This document shows positions 25,315-35,935 of a DNA stretch of 64,000 nt, in pieces. Within the stretch, counting starts at the first letter, position 1. Each line of letters begins with the position of its first letter. Below the pieces are notes generated by a model. It made no database searches. It saw only the letters and a list, made by a program, of their open reading frames with translations, and was not told the DNA's origin. The translations under genes were made by a program, and so were the position numbers. This stretch comes from Rhizaria sp. SCN 62-66 (Eukaryota > Rhizaria, unplaced). The stretch is taken from contig MEDY01000019.1 of assembly GCA_001724265.1 (NCBI GenBank), positions 62,001 through 126,000 on the forward strand, in the 5' to 3' direction.

Positions 25315-28239
25315 TTAACGGCGTTGCTGCTTTCCTTTCCCTTTAGCTGCTGTCGCAGCAGCCGCAGCAGCGGCAACAACACCGCGCGCCTCACAAATCG
25401 CACAGCGACATTGCCACGAGAACCTGTTCTGGATCTCTTGCCCCAGCTCAGTCTCTTGCTTCGCGTCGCCCGCGGACACGGCCGACAGCAGAGCGCGTGC
25501 TGCCGTGACGGGGTCGGTGGAAGTTAGGCCACTAGGAGGACCGAAGATGTCGTCATCATCACCATCGCTGTCGGGACCTTTGCCACCCTTGCCCTTCCCT
25601 TTGCCTTTGCCCTTCGCAGCTGCGACACTCTTGGCGGTATGCACTGTCGTCGCTGCAGTCTCTGTCATTGTCGTTGTCGTCTCTGCCGCGCCAGCTGTTG
25701 AGAGTTGCTTCAGCGCAGTGGCGCAGCGGTCACGCTCGGCGTGAAGATTCAAGTCAGGCTCGGGCGTCAGCTCGCCCGCGTAGCTGATTGTGATTTCGTC
25801 CCCGACCAGCACCGCGCGCTGACACACGACGACGACACACGACGCGGCGGCGCGCGGCAGCAGGGACCGCATGAGCCGCGCGCGCTGATGCTGCTGATGC
25901 GCAGCCAAACCAGCGGCACTCGCGCTGCCAGTAGCAGCGGCAGCGGTGGCGAGGGCGGCGGCAAGCGACTTCGCGTCAGGCGCGCCGCCGTCGCTGTCCC
26001 CCAGCGGCAGCAGTGCGCTGGCGCCGGTGATGCTGGCGTTTGGGCGGCAGCTGTGGTTCAGCTGCGCGTGCCAGGGAAACATCCCGCACACGAGCGCGCT
26101 CGGGAGCGGGATCGCGTGCGGCTGGACAGCGGCGAGCTGGGGCAGCGGGCGCGGGCACACTGTGTTCACGGCAGCGCTTGCGGCAGCCGAGGCAGCGTCG
26201 GCAGTCAACGCAGCGCTGCTGCAGTTAGTCTTGCCGTGAGCGCTGTTGATGATGGCGCCTGCGCGGAGGTTGTGGCTCTCGAGCTCAGCGACTGTGGGCA
26301 GCTCGATGTGCTGTGTGTTGTGCGTCAGCATGCCGGCGAGCACATCAAGGAGCTCAAACGGCAGCAACACCGACGACGCATTCACATCACAGTTAGACTC
26401 ATTGCCAGAGTAAACAGCGTCGATCAAATCGCACAGAATAGTGTGCAGCTCAGTGATGAGCTCCTTCTCGCTCGTCACGCCCTCCGCATCCTCGTCGTCG
26501 CCTTGGTCGTCGACACTCTGTGCACTGTACACCGAGCGTTCGAATGAGTCTAGCGGAGCAAGAGCCGCACGCCAGGCGTCGTCGCTCAGCCCTTGCCACC
26601 ACTGCTTGGCACGGCACTGTTGCTGCGCTCGGTCAAACGCACGGAGGCGCGAGATGACTGTGGCGACAAGACGCGCCACGCGCAGTCCGGTGAGCCACTG
26701 GTTACTCGTCACAAACACAGCGAGCTGCGAGACAGCCGCCGCGGCCGCCGGCGTGAGCACTGGGGCGGCAGGGGCAAGTGCGGTTGCATCGGTGCTGACA
26801 GACTGTGAGCAGGGGAGGGTGAGGCCACCGAGCAGGAGCGAGAGGTGGGACGATAGCGCAGCGGCGCGGCAGCCGGGGCCACAAAACAACGGACCGGGGT
26901 GGTGATACGCAGGCACCGACGACTGGCTGGGAGTCACGATGTTGTTCTGCAGATCGTTGATATGCGTCGTTGTGACGTTCACAGGCAAAGGGCCGGCGTG
27001 CGCGCTGAAGCCGTAAAGACTGAACAAAGCATCGTTGGCACTTGCGCTATCATTACCCGAGTCGCTTGTGCTTGTGTTGCTGTTATACAGAGTAGAGCCA
27101 GTTGAGGTTTGCGTCGCCAGACTAACCGCGCACGATTTGCCGGTCGCAGCATCCATAGGCACACCACTCGCGCTCACAGCCAGACTGTCGTTCTTCGCCC
27201 CAGCCCCAACCCCAGCCTCAGCGTTAATACAGGGGTTGCCGCTGTTAGTCTTAGGACTTGCGGCAGCAACGGGAGGCGCGGGAAGCTTAGCGGCCCACAT
27301 AGCAGGGGACACCGTCACATACACCGGCTAAGACTCGTCCTCGTTCCCATCCAGCTGCCCACTGTCGCCCTCGGCCGTTTCAGGCTCCTCGTCTTTGTTA
27401 CTATCGTCACAGCCACTCTCCGCGGCTGCGGCTGCCTGCTCGCCGTCCCGCTGACTTGCAGCAGCAGCGCCAGCGGCAGTGTAGGCGCGCAGCGCTGTCG
27501 CGACGTGGCAGTGCTCTTCTGCCGCCGTGAGCACTGGACTGAGGCAGAAGTCGCACAATACAGCAGCCGTGCGCACCGGCAGCCCGCCATGCTGCTGCAC
27601 GCAGTCGCCTGAGTTCACAGCGGCGCCACAGCAAGTCGTCTCAGCGCCCGTCGCCGTTGCGTGCGCAGCGCACGCAGCGGTGCGCAGCAGAGGCAGCGGG
27701 TCGCCTTCTTCGGCCTCAGGCGCGTCCATGCCGTAGTGCGCGCACATCTTGGCGTTGTACCCGGTCAATACGGCCTGGCACTCGGCGCCCACCTCGTCCG
27801 CGCCGGGAACGGCGACCTCTTGCACGCCGAGGGCGCGCGGCGGTTCGCAGAAAATGACGTCGCCGGGGAGGAAAGGGCGGAGAGCGAACAAACCGCGGCC
27901 TTTGCCGGGAGTTTCTCGCACCTCAACGTCAAAGCACGGCGCGAAACAGTGATTAGCGGCAGGTGTAGCGGCTTGTGAGGTGATTTCCAAGGAAGAAGAG
28001 ACGGGCGCGCAGGGAAGCCAAGCGCCATCGGCGGTTGTGAAAGTAGCCGCAGTGGCGCGGGCGGGCGCAGCGAGGGCGCTGTAGGCAGCGGACTCAAGCG
28101 GGGCAAACACTGAAACAAGCAAGCGCTCTGCATCCGCAATAACGGAGGCGGACGTGGTGGCTGGGGGTGTGCGTGGGGCCAGGGGACGGCCGACTGGCAA
28201 GGAAGGCGCCGCCGTTAGCCACGACTGCCAGTAAGACAT
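25315..28239 (-). CDS. SMYD-type SET/MYND-domain protein; contains in-frame TAG
   Basis: From ATG 28239 (MSYWQSWLTAAPS) to TAA at 25315 the frame is open except for TAG at 27328-27330 (codon 304); read through, it gives about 974 residues. The N-terminal SET half is at about 100-135 (GKGRGLFALRPFLPGDVIF). CDFC at about 228 resembles the first MYND pair and FCGPGCRAAALSSH at about 450 its second half. The C-terminal SET half has LNHSCRPNAS (about 728) and GDEITISYAGE (about 812), followed by a post-SET CRCAIC (about 942). This is the SMYD order: SET split by MYND, then post-SET. The NHSC and GDEI(T)xxY motifs form the S-adenosylmethionine and lysine pocket, so a protein-lysine methyltransferase is expected. 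The SET halves lie on opposite sides of the TAG. An upstream 5'UTR intron acceptor is possible near 28262. Confidence 0.82.
27328..27330 (-). other. In-frame TAG in the SET/MYND gene (candidate sense codon)
   Basis: On the minus strand the sequence reads ...GAG GAC GAG TCT TAG CCG GTG TAT.... The frame is identical before and after it. The preceding 20 bases are purine-rich acidic codons, unlike an intron acceptor tract, and two halves of one SET domain lie on either side. Confidence 0.75.
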
Positions 28240-28480
28240 TGCGCAAACTTCTTCTGGAGGCTGTTGAGAGAGACAGAAGAAGAGATATATCAAAAATATT
28301 TTAGTATAATATTAAAACCAAGAGATTATTACCCAAATCAATGTTACACTTTCTATAGTGCTGCAAATGTTGCAGGCACTCAAGCTTTGCCGATTTGTGG
28401 AGGGGACGCCGAAGTGGTGGGAGAGCAGGTCTTGATAATTGACTAAGTTCATTTGTCGGATATTGATCGTCAACAGCATC
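28240..28480. promoter_or_regulatory. Short divergent promoter SET gene / LENG1-like gene
   Basis: Only 241 AT-rich bases separate the two divergent start codons, the tightest head-to-head pair in the window. The two nuclear-type genes may therefore share promoter elements. Confidence 0.5.
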
Positions 28481-29942
28481 ATGGGAAAAGGATGCGGTGG
28501 AGGCGGTCTTAAAATTCTTCGCCATAAAAGCTGGCATGTTGTACGTTTTATCTCTGCATTATATTCTTGCTTCATTATTTTACACTCCTGATTCACAACC
28601 TCGCTCATCACTCCCGACTCCCCTGTATCCTTATGCGCCTCTATAGTGGAATCCCGACAATCAAGCTCGTGTGCGCCGCGACATTGACGCGCACAACGCG
28701 CGGACCCGCTCTTTGCACGCCGCCACAGCGGGTGCCCGGTCTGCCCGGCTCATCGCTAGGCTCCGCGCTCGCAAGGATGCCTTCGCGCCCTACCTCGTCA
28801 CCAACACGGCTCTCGTGGACCACGACAGCGGCGCGCCGGCCGGACATTCGGTGACAATTTCGGGCGAGGTCTACGGCGATGGCGCGGCGGACGAGGGCGA
28901 GACAAGCGACGAGGATGACGACGCTCAGCACGGTGGAGCCAGCGGCAGCCACAACACGAGCAGAAACAACAGCAACGAAAGCAACACACAACAGCAACCT
29001 CTAAGTCTACCCCTTTTCACATTCGACTTTGGCCCATCCGCTCTTCGAACTCAGCCGCAGTCGCAGGCGCCGCCGCCGCGCGCTCGCAACGTGTCCCGCT
29101 GGGGGGACCTGGCCCATAGCCACAGCCAACTCCTCGCGGTCGCCGCTGCGGCTCCTGGCGCTGCCGCAGTTGCGGCTGAGACGGCGCCACTGAAGGCGAA
29201 GACAGTGGCAGGAGCGCAGAGTGTGGGCAGCATGACTGCGAGCAGCAGCTTGAGCCACGACCAGGCTCGCGAGAACGACAGTGCAGCGCTCAAGAAGGCG
29301 AAGAAGGAGGATGCCCAGACTCAGGACGCCAAGACTAAGACCCGGACCAAGAGCGACCGTGAGCGCAAGGGTGACAGGCGTCGCGGTGCTGATAACACGC
29401 ATAGCAGTGATGATGAGGACAGCGGCAGCGGCAGCGGCAGCGGCGGTGACAGTGACAGCGACGGTGACAACCGTAGCCGCAGCCGTCGTAACCGCAACAG
29501 CCGCCACACAGACCGCGACCGCGGCCGTGATCGCAGTCATCGCGACCGCGATTATGACCGTGAGCGTGAGCGTGAGCGCAGTAAAAGCAGGACTAAAGAC
29601 CGACGCAGGCGCAGGCGCAGTCGCCACCGAAGCGCCGACGACGACAGCTGTGTCGTGCTGAGCGGAGACGACAGCGATGTTGTAGCTGTCGCGGTCGGAA
29701 ACCGCAGGCAACCGCTGCCGCCGCTGCTGCGCACGATTGCGCGCGAGGAGGCAGCAGCTGCTGCAGCAGCAGCATCCGCTTCAGAAGCCGCAGTTGCAGC
29801 AGCAGGGGCACCGACAGCGGCAGCTGTCGCCATATGCTCTGGCTCCAGTTCACGCTCAGCTAAAACAAACAAGAGTCACACGCGCAACAAGGCAACGACT
29901 TCTACTGATGTTGTTGAGCTGCTGTCGAGTGATTCAGACTGA
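28481..29942 (+). CDS. CIR_N-domain (LENG1-like) RS/RD-rich nuclear protein, two exons
   Basis: Exon 1 is 28481-28540 and exon 2 is 28647-29942; the 106-base intron has a GTACGT donor and a pyrimidine-rich tatag acceptor. The product has 451 residues. Splicing yields LKILRHKSWHV joined to WNPDNQARVRRD, which matches the CIR_N domain (K-x-W-H-x3-x-N-x3-V-x3-E/D) of LENG1 and related splicing-associated proteins. Without the small first exon the long frame has no ATG near its start. The rest is low complexity: acidic (EGETSDEDDD), Asn/Gln, then an Arg/Asp/Ser-rich tract (RDRGRDRSHRDRDYDRERER) typical of nuclear RNA-processing factors, and poly-Ala. It ends VVELLSSDSD then TGA. A spliceosome-linked role is inferred from the domain. 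Confidence 0.82.
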
Positions 29943-30767
29943 TGCGTGACTGGATAGTGCTGTTATCGGTCATTTTGCACACTTGATGTGATAGATGGTT
30001 CCACCCTTGAGCGACGTTGGCGGGATATATCCAGTGATACTTTACTTAGAATTTCATTTATTTAAACATACGATTTCAACTGCATTTTTTACGTGGGGTA
30101 TATAGTTTATTGTTTTCATATTTTTATGTACAGTATAACATATTCAAAACAAAAAACACAGCTGAGTAAAGCAACAACTTTAAGGGCTTCAAAGACTATT
30201 CCGGTTGTGAGTCGATTGACAAAACATGCTGTGATTAAATTAATGCTATTAACGACTAGATAACTTATTTATTTAAGTTCAAGTTAATTAAGCTCAATAT
30301 ACTGTTCTTACACTCTAAACAACGATTACGTCTGCTTTTCACTTCAAGACGTTTTGAAATTAAATTTGATGGTGTCGAAGTGTATTCGTGATTTAGTCCG
30401 AGCGGTCAACCCATATTAGAGCCATAAAAACGCACATATCATGTGGCCCTAGCTTACAATATTGAAAAAACACGATTCATGTCAACATAACTCTAAACTC
30501 AGCATAGAAAAAATCACAAAACAATACAGAGTGCAGTTAATTTTCACTTATTAATCGCCAATGCTTTACGGGATTTGTCACGGGTCATTTGTTGGCTCTC
30601 ATCAAGCTGATGAAATCACAGCTAAGATTTCACGTTTAGTCGATTCTTGTTTGGTTTAGAGTTTGTTTAGTTTCGGTGCTTGGCGTGGCTTTCAACTATT
30701 CGATTGTACAAGCAAGTACGAGTACATTATACGTCGATATGCACGATTAACAGTCGCACTTGCTTGT
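29943..30767. other. AT-rich convergent spacer (LENG1-like / CDS1 3'UTRs)
   Basis: These 825 strongly AT-rich bases lie between two gene ends. I see no coding frame, RNA gene or tandem repeat. Confidence 0.6.
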
Positions 30768-32764
30768 TCAAGCGCGCGCCGCCGCCTTGGCCGCCGCCGC
30801 CGCCGTGGCCGCCGCAACTTTCTTGCCGAGCAGCTCCAGCACCTGGACCTGGGCCTTGAGGTCGAGCCGCGCGGCCATATCGACGACGCTCTCGACGGTG
30901 GCGTTGGCAGCGACACAGGCTGCGTCGGCGCCGCTGAGCGAGACGAAGGACCAGTAGTAGACGTAGACGAAGAGCCCCATAAGGAGCTGGCAGTCCATGC
31001 GGTCCGTGAGCCCGCCGTGACCCGGGATGAGGTCGCCAAAGTCCTTGATCTTGAACGCGCGCTTGAAGCCCGAAGCGAAGAAGCCGCCGAAGGGCGCGAT
31101 GACGGACGCAAAGACGGCCATGACGAGCCCGTGGAGCTGCGCGGGCGCGTAGCCAAAGGAGACAGGCCCGACGAGGGCGCCGAGCGCGGCGGGCAGCGTC
31201 ACGGTGACGGTCTCAGTCGTGAACACGGGGTCGAGCGCGCAGGCGGGGTGCGTGAAGGACAGCGTCGAGACGGAGCAGGTCAGGATGGGGAACCACGTCA
31301 TGACGCGCGCGACAAAGAAGCCCGTGAGGCAAGTGCACACGAGCGCGCCCAGAAAACCCTCCCACGTCTTGCGCGGCGACAGCGCGATGAGCGGGGTGCG
31401 GCCGCACAGCATGCCCCACACGTAGGCCCACGAGTCGTTGGAGATGATGAGCAGCACCGGCAGCGCGAACCAGAAGAGGCCCGTGAACATATTGTAGAGC
31501 AGGAAGGTCGACTGGAGCACAATCACGGCCAGCGTGATGAGCACCCACGCGAACATGCCGAACTGGCGGCGGTACAGACCCTGGTAAAGTTACAAAATTG
31601 TTTCACAAAATTGTTTCACATGTACAGACAGTGAGTTTGAAGTAGAATAAATGCTGATAGAAGCAGGTTTAGGGGGGCATATCCATTATTTTCATCTCCA
31701 TTATATCTTAAATTGAGAACACATTGTGCACATCTGCTTGAAATATATCGTGTTTTGTGATTATGGGGGAATAGCGTACCTGCTTGAGGGCGAGGACGAA
31801 GCCGACGAAGCCGATGATGAGGAGGCAGAACGAGGCGAAGAGGTGGTAAGGCACCTCGATGCCGAAAATAGTGTTGGCAATGCGGCCATAGGTGAGGAAA
31901 ATCGTTGCGAAGAACCAGTACCAGTTCTGGGTGCGGAACAGGGAGATGTGCACCTTTTCCTAAGTTGCCACATGAGCATAGAAGTGAAACAATAAATGTG
32001 AGTAGAGCAAGGTTAAGAAGCGATCCATAACTGAACAGGTAGGACATACATAGAAACACGTGTAATGAGGCCGTTCATGCTTGATACGAGTTGCTCTGCA
32101 TAAGTTTAGCATGATTCGATGATTATGAAGGAAAGGCGATTGCGCTAATACACGCGAGACGGACCTGGTCGGTGAGCAGGTGACTGTAGGCGAGGTTGAC
32201 GACCTCACGGTACATCATAAACTGCACGAGCATAACAGTGGCGGCCACAGCGGGCTGGCCGAGGTGGATAATGAGGCAGAAGATGCCAAACATGGCGAAC
32301 GACGTCCACACGCGACGGAAGATCTTGGAGAACGTGCTCTCAGACTCCTTCGGTGCGGCCACAGCGGCGGCGGCGGCGGAGACAGAGCCGGCGAGTCTAC
32401 CGGCGAACGCGGCCGCAGCGGAGGACGAAGACGAAGACGAGGACGTCGTGGTGGTTGTCGTGGTCATCGTGGTGTAGCCGTTCTGGTGCTGGGTAGTGCT
32501 GCGCGAGGTGGTCGTCGACGAGCGCTGCTGCTGCTTGGGGGAGCCAATCACAACCTCGGGCGCGAGGTGGATCTCCTCAAACCGGCGCTCCTTGCTCTTG
32601 GCGGCGGCCACCGCGGTCGAGTTGGCGCTGCTGCGGCTGGGGGTGGCGCCGCGGCGGCGGAGGACAGGCGCGGACGACTCGGAGGCTGAGACGAGCGGGG
32701 CCGAGGCTGCGTCCGCAGTGTCGGCCGGGGATGAGGCAAGGCGGTTCGAGCGCCGCTTGGACAT
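30768..32764 (-). CDS. CDS1: CDP-diacylglycerol synthase (phosphatidate cytidylyltransferase), three exons
   Basis: Exons on the minus strand are 32165-32764, 31780-31959 and 30768-31580, giving 530 residues. Introns are 205 bases (GTCCGT...TAG) and 199 bases (GTACGC...CAG), both phase 0. The start ATG is 32764 (MSKRRSNRLASSP); the stop is TGA. The protein converts phosphatidic acid and CTP to CDP-diacylglycerol, precursor of phosphatidylinositol and cardiolipin, in the ER membrane. The eukaryotic CDS signature is complete: GRTPLIALSPRKTWEGFLG, GPFGGFFASGFKRAFKIKDF and IPGHGGLTDRMDC (the S-x-x-K-R...K-D...H-G-G-x-x-D-R pattern). Multiple transmembrane helices are present (FAMFGIFCLIIHLG, LIIGFVGFVLAL, AWVLITLAVIVLQ). 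The N-terminus is Ser/Thr-rich with polyT and polyS; the C-terminus is Ala/Lys-rich. Confidence 0.96.
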
Positions 32765-33606
32765 GAGCACGCCTGGGTCGTGACAGATGAGACGCGTGGG
32801 GAGCGAGGAAGTCAGGAGAGTGAAGTGGGGCGGAGCGGTCCGAGACGAACAGCGAAGCGAGTATTGGTGAGGATATAGTTAGGAAAAAGACGTGATATTG
32901 AATTTTGGTACACACCCATTTGCATAAAGTATGAAAATATTGATATCACTGCTTGGTGATACATGGTTATGCGTAGACACGAGCTTTAATGCAGCTCATG
33001 CAACTGCGCGGGCGTCGGAGAGAAAATGGAGTTACGCGGGAGCTGTTGTAGGCGTAATAGCGCAAGCGCGTGTCGCAGAATTTGACCCCCATATACCTAG
33101 CACTGAGTAAAATCCGCACAAACTCCGCCATAAACGTTAACGTTCGCAAATGCACGCAAAACACAAATATCTTTCCCGCGCCAGTCAATCGTATTGCTAC
33201 GTAAACTCCACCGCAGTGTTCGTAAAAAATGTCGACTGACCGACCGACGGCAGTAGTCCCCCGAACCAACCACAAACGAGCAGCAAGAGACCGATCGAGT
33301 CCCGAACCGGGGCGACGGGCACATCGTGATCGCGATATGTGGGGCAATCGTCCGTCCAGTGGCTCAAATCTTGCGCAGCAGCATATACCCGACACAATTT
33401 TATTTGATTTTGTTTTAATTGCACTTGCGTGAGATGTCTATCCGTGAATGCACACTCGAGTTTGAACCCATGCACATGTCCTCTATCGTCGCCACCGTCG
33501 CCCTTTCTTTTCGTCACGCTCAGCGAACCTCGCCAAACACCACCACTTGCATGATCACGCTCACATTATCCTCCCATCCGTTTTATCGCATGATTTCATG
33601 TTCAGG
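32765..33606. promoter_or_regulatory. Divergent promoter region CDS1 / DGAT1
   Basis: About 840 bases separate the divergent starts of two enzymes that compete for phosphatidate/diacylglycerol flux. Composition is intermediate. I see no coding frame and no clear TATA box. Minus-strand ORFs of 75-142 codons here have no recognisable domains. Confidence 0.5.
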
Positions 33607-35445
33607 ATGGACCAGCCCTCGGTTCGCACGCGCAAGGGGGGCTCCAGCTCCTCATCCTCCTCCTCAGACGCTGCTGTTGCTGCCCCAGTCGCCGCGGCCG
33701 CTGTTGCCGCTGCCTCTGACCCCAGCGCCGCGCCGTCCGCGAAGGCGCCCCGCCCGGGCTCCACTGCGTTCCACTGCCAGCGCGCGGGCGAGAACATGCA
33801 CTGGCGCGAGCAGCCGTCGCCGCTGTCGATGGGCGCCGAGAAGCAGGACTACCGCGGCTTCCTCAACCTGCTCGTCATCGTCGTCGTCGTCATGAACGCG
33901 CGCCTCGTCATCGAGAACATGATGAAGTACGGGCTGCTGATCTCCTTCTCCGGCCCCAGCGTGCTCCCCTGGGAGACCTCCAAGGCCTGTCTGCTGACAC
34001 TCGTCGCCATCTTCGTCACCGGCCCCGCAATCGCGTACGGCATCGAGGCCGCCGCCACGCCCTCCGTCGACAGCAACATCGCCAACAAAGATAACGGCAA
34101 GAAGTCTGCTGCTGGCGCAAGTGCTGCGAAGCCAGCGCTGTCTGCGTCTGCTGCTTTTGCGCTGCATGTCGTCAACGTCATGGCCCACTTCTTCTTTCCC
34201 CTGGGCCTGATCTGGCTCTCGGCGTCCTCGCTAGCGTCCCGCTACATCCTCGCCTTCATGACCATCCTGCTCACCATGAAGCTAATCTCCTTCGCGCACG
34301 TGTCCTCTGACATCCGCGCTGACGGGGCCCGCGTCGCTGTCTTCAACTCAGGCATGGTGTGCGCGTTCGACCCCCAGAACCCACCTAACGTCGCCAAGCT
34401 GGGCGCGCGCGTGCGGCCCGCCTTCGCCACCTACGCTAAGCACGAAAGCAGCAGCAGCAGCGGCAGCAGCAACGCCGAGAGCAGTGCCGCAGCGGCCCTC
34501 GCCGACTGCGCTAGCCCGGCGTCCGCGCCCACCTACGCCAGCGGAGCTTTGCCTCTCTCATCTTCTTCCGGCTCTGCTGCCGCTGCCGCCGCTGCTGCTG
34601 CCGCTGACGCTGCTGACGGCGGGGCCAGCGACGCGGCGACCCTGGCGGCGTCCCTGGGGCTGATCGACACGGTCCCGGAGCCCGCGGCCGTGCCCGACGT
34701 GCTCACCTACGAAGTCAAGCCGTACCGGCCCTCGCTGAGCCACCTGTACTACTACCTGGCGGCGCCGACTCTCGTGTTCCAGGTCTGGTACCCGCGGTCC
34801 GCGCGCGTCCGCAAGAGCTTTGTCTTCCGCCGCCTCGCCGAGCTGGTCTTCACGTCGTGCATAATCGTCTTCGTGGTCGAGCAATACGTGAAGCCGACGC
34901 TGCTCAACTCGCTGGTGTACTTCGACAACGGCGACGTGCCGGCCATCGTCGAGCGCGTGCTCAAGATGTGCATCCCTAACACGATCGTGTGGCTGCTCAT
35001 CTTCTACGCGCTCTTCCACTCCTACCTCAACCTCGTCGCCGAGCTCATGCGCTTCGGGGACCGCGTCTTCTACCGCGACTGGTGGAACTCGGGCGACCTG
35101 GGGGTCTACTGGCGTCTCTGGAACCGGCCCGTGCACGATTGGCTTGTTAAGCACGTCTACTACGTCGCCATTCGCGGCGGGTACTCGCCCCGGATCGGCC
35201 AGCTCGTCGTCTTCTTCCTCTCGGCGCTGCTGCACGAGGTGATCGTCTCCGTCCCCTGCCAGATCGTGTCGATCCAGGTCTTCATGGCGATGCTCGTGCA
35301 GGTGCCCGTGATTGCGGTCACCCAGTGGGTGCACCGCCGCTCGCAGAACCCCGTCTTCGGCAACGTCACCTTCTGGTGCGCGCTCTGCATCTTCGGACAG
35401 CCGCTGCTCATCCTCATCTACGGCTACCAGTACCTCCGCGCTTGA
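33607..35445 (+). CDS. DGAT1: Diacylglycerol O-acyltransferase 1 (MBOAT family)
   Basis: The product has about 612 residues. ATG 33607 (MDQPSVRTRKGG) is chosen for its strong context (A at -3, G at +4); an in-frame ATG lies nine bases upstream. The stop is TGA, with a second in-frame TGA five codons on. Conserved blocks are MNARLVIENMMKYGLLI (first helix), FVFRRLAELV, FYRDWWNSGDLGVYWRLWNRPVHDW (about 488-512, the DGAT1/ACAT FYxDWWN block) and the catalytic His in SALLHE (His543). Then come helices ending IFGQPLLILIYGYQYL. DGAT1 joins acyl-CoA to diacylglycerol in the ER to make triacylglycerol. The FYxDWWN block with a VHxW motif favours DGAT1 over sterol acyltransferase. Low-complexity inserts (poly-Ser, poly-Ala) interrupt a cytosolic loop at about 285-360. 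Confidence 0.94.
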   Translation: MDQPSVRTRKGGSSSSSSSSDAAVAAPVAAAAVAAASDPSAAPSAKAPRPGSTAFHCQRAGENMHWREQPSPLSMGAEKQDYRGFLNLLVIVVVVMNARLVIENMMKYGLLISFSGPSVLPWETSKACLLTLVAIFVTGPAIAYGIEAAATPSVDSNIANKDNGKKSAAGASAAKPALSASAAFALHVVNVMAHFFFPLGLIWLSASSLASRYILAFMTILLTMKLISFAHVSSDIRADGARVAVFNSGMVCAFDPQNPPNVAKLGARVRPAFATYAKHESSSSSGSSNAESSAAAALADCASPASAPTYASGALPLSSSSGSAAAAAAAAAADAADGGASDAATLAASLGLIDTVPEPAAVPDVLTYEVKPYRPSLSHLYYYLAAPTLVFQVWYPRSARVRKSFVFRRLAELVFTSCIIVFVVEQYVKPTLLNSLVYFDNGDVPAIVERVLKMCIPNTIVWLLIFYALFHSYLNLVAELMRFGDRVFYRDWWNSGDLGVYWRLWNRPVHDWLVKHVYYVAIRGGYSPRIGQLVVFFLSALLHEVIVSVPCQIVSIQVFMAMLVQVPVIAVTQWVHRRSQNPVFGNVTFWCALCIFGQPLLILIYGYQYLRA

Positions 35446-35935
35446 GTCCGCGCTTGAGCCCGAGTGTACGCATGACTACACATGAGTTGGTACGCATGAG
35501 TGAGTGCGCGTGGGTGACTGTATGAGGGTGTGAGTGTCACTGCGACTCTAGACTGTGTCAGCGTTTGAAATGCGGAGAATTGTTTATTTTATTAAGGCCA
35601 GGTTACACAAGTATGGTATTGTGCATGTTTGTGCAAGGGTTCAACATTTCAGGGAAATACAAAATATTTAGCATTCTTTATTCACTCTTATCACCAGCCA
35701 CGTTCGTAGTCGTTTTCTGTATTTGGCCTGAGCTTGCTTAGACCTGGAATTCGTAAGTATGCGATTCTAGAAACGACATGGTGATGTGGGGGTACGACTT
35801 ATACAACATCAAGTTTCGCGCCACAGACCCGATCAGAGTAATAACGTCAGTCTCCGTTTCACTGTGTGAGATTACAGTAAACTGTAATCTTACACAGTCG
35901 CGCTCATCTCACTAGCACTCGCACATCAGCAGCGT
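35446..35935. other. Convergent spacer (DGAT1 / SF-assemblin 3'UTRs)
   Basis: This 490-base tail-to-tail spacer begins with degenerate gagtg/gcatgag-like sequence just after DGAT1 and then turns AT-rich. No gene was seen. Confidence 0.55.

Noticed and set aside
28644-28646. A fourth in-frame TAG, before the LENG1-like long frame
   Set aside because: It is better explained as the 3' end of a 106-base intron: GTACGT donor, pyrimidine-rich tract, tatag acceptor, and a restored CIR_N domain. It shows that TAG acceptors exist and must be excluded at the other sites.
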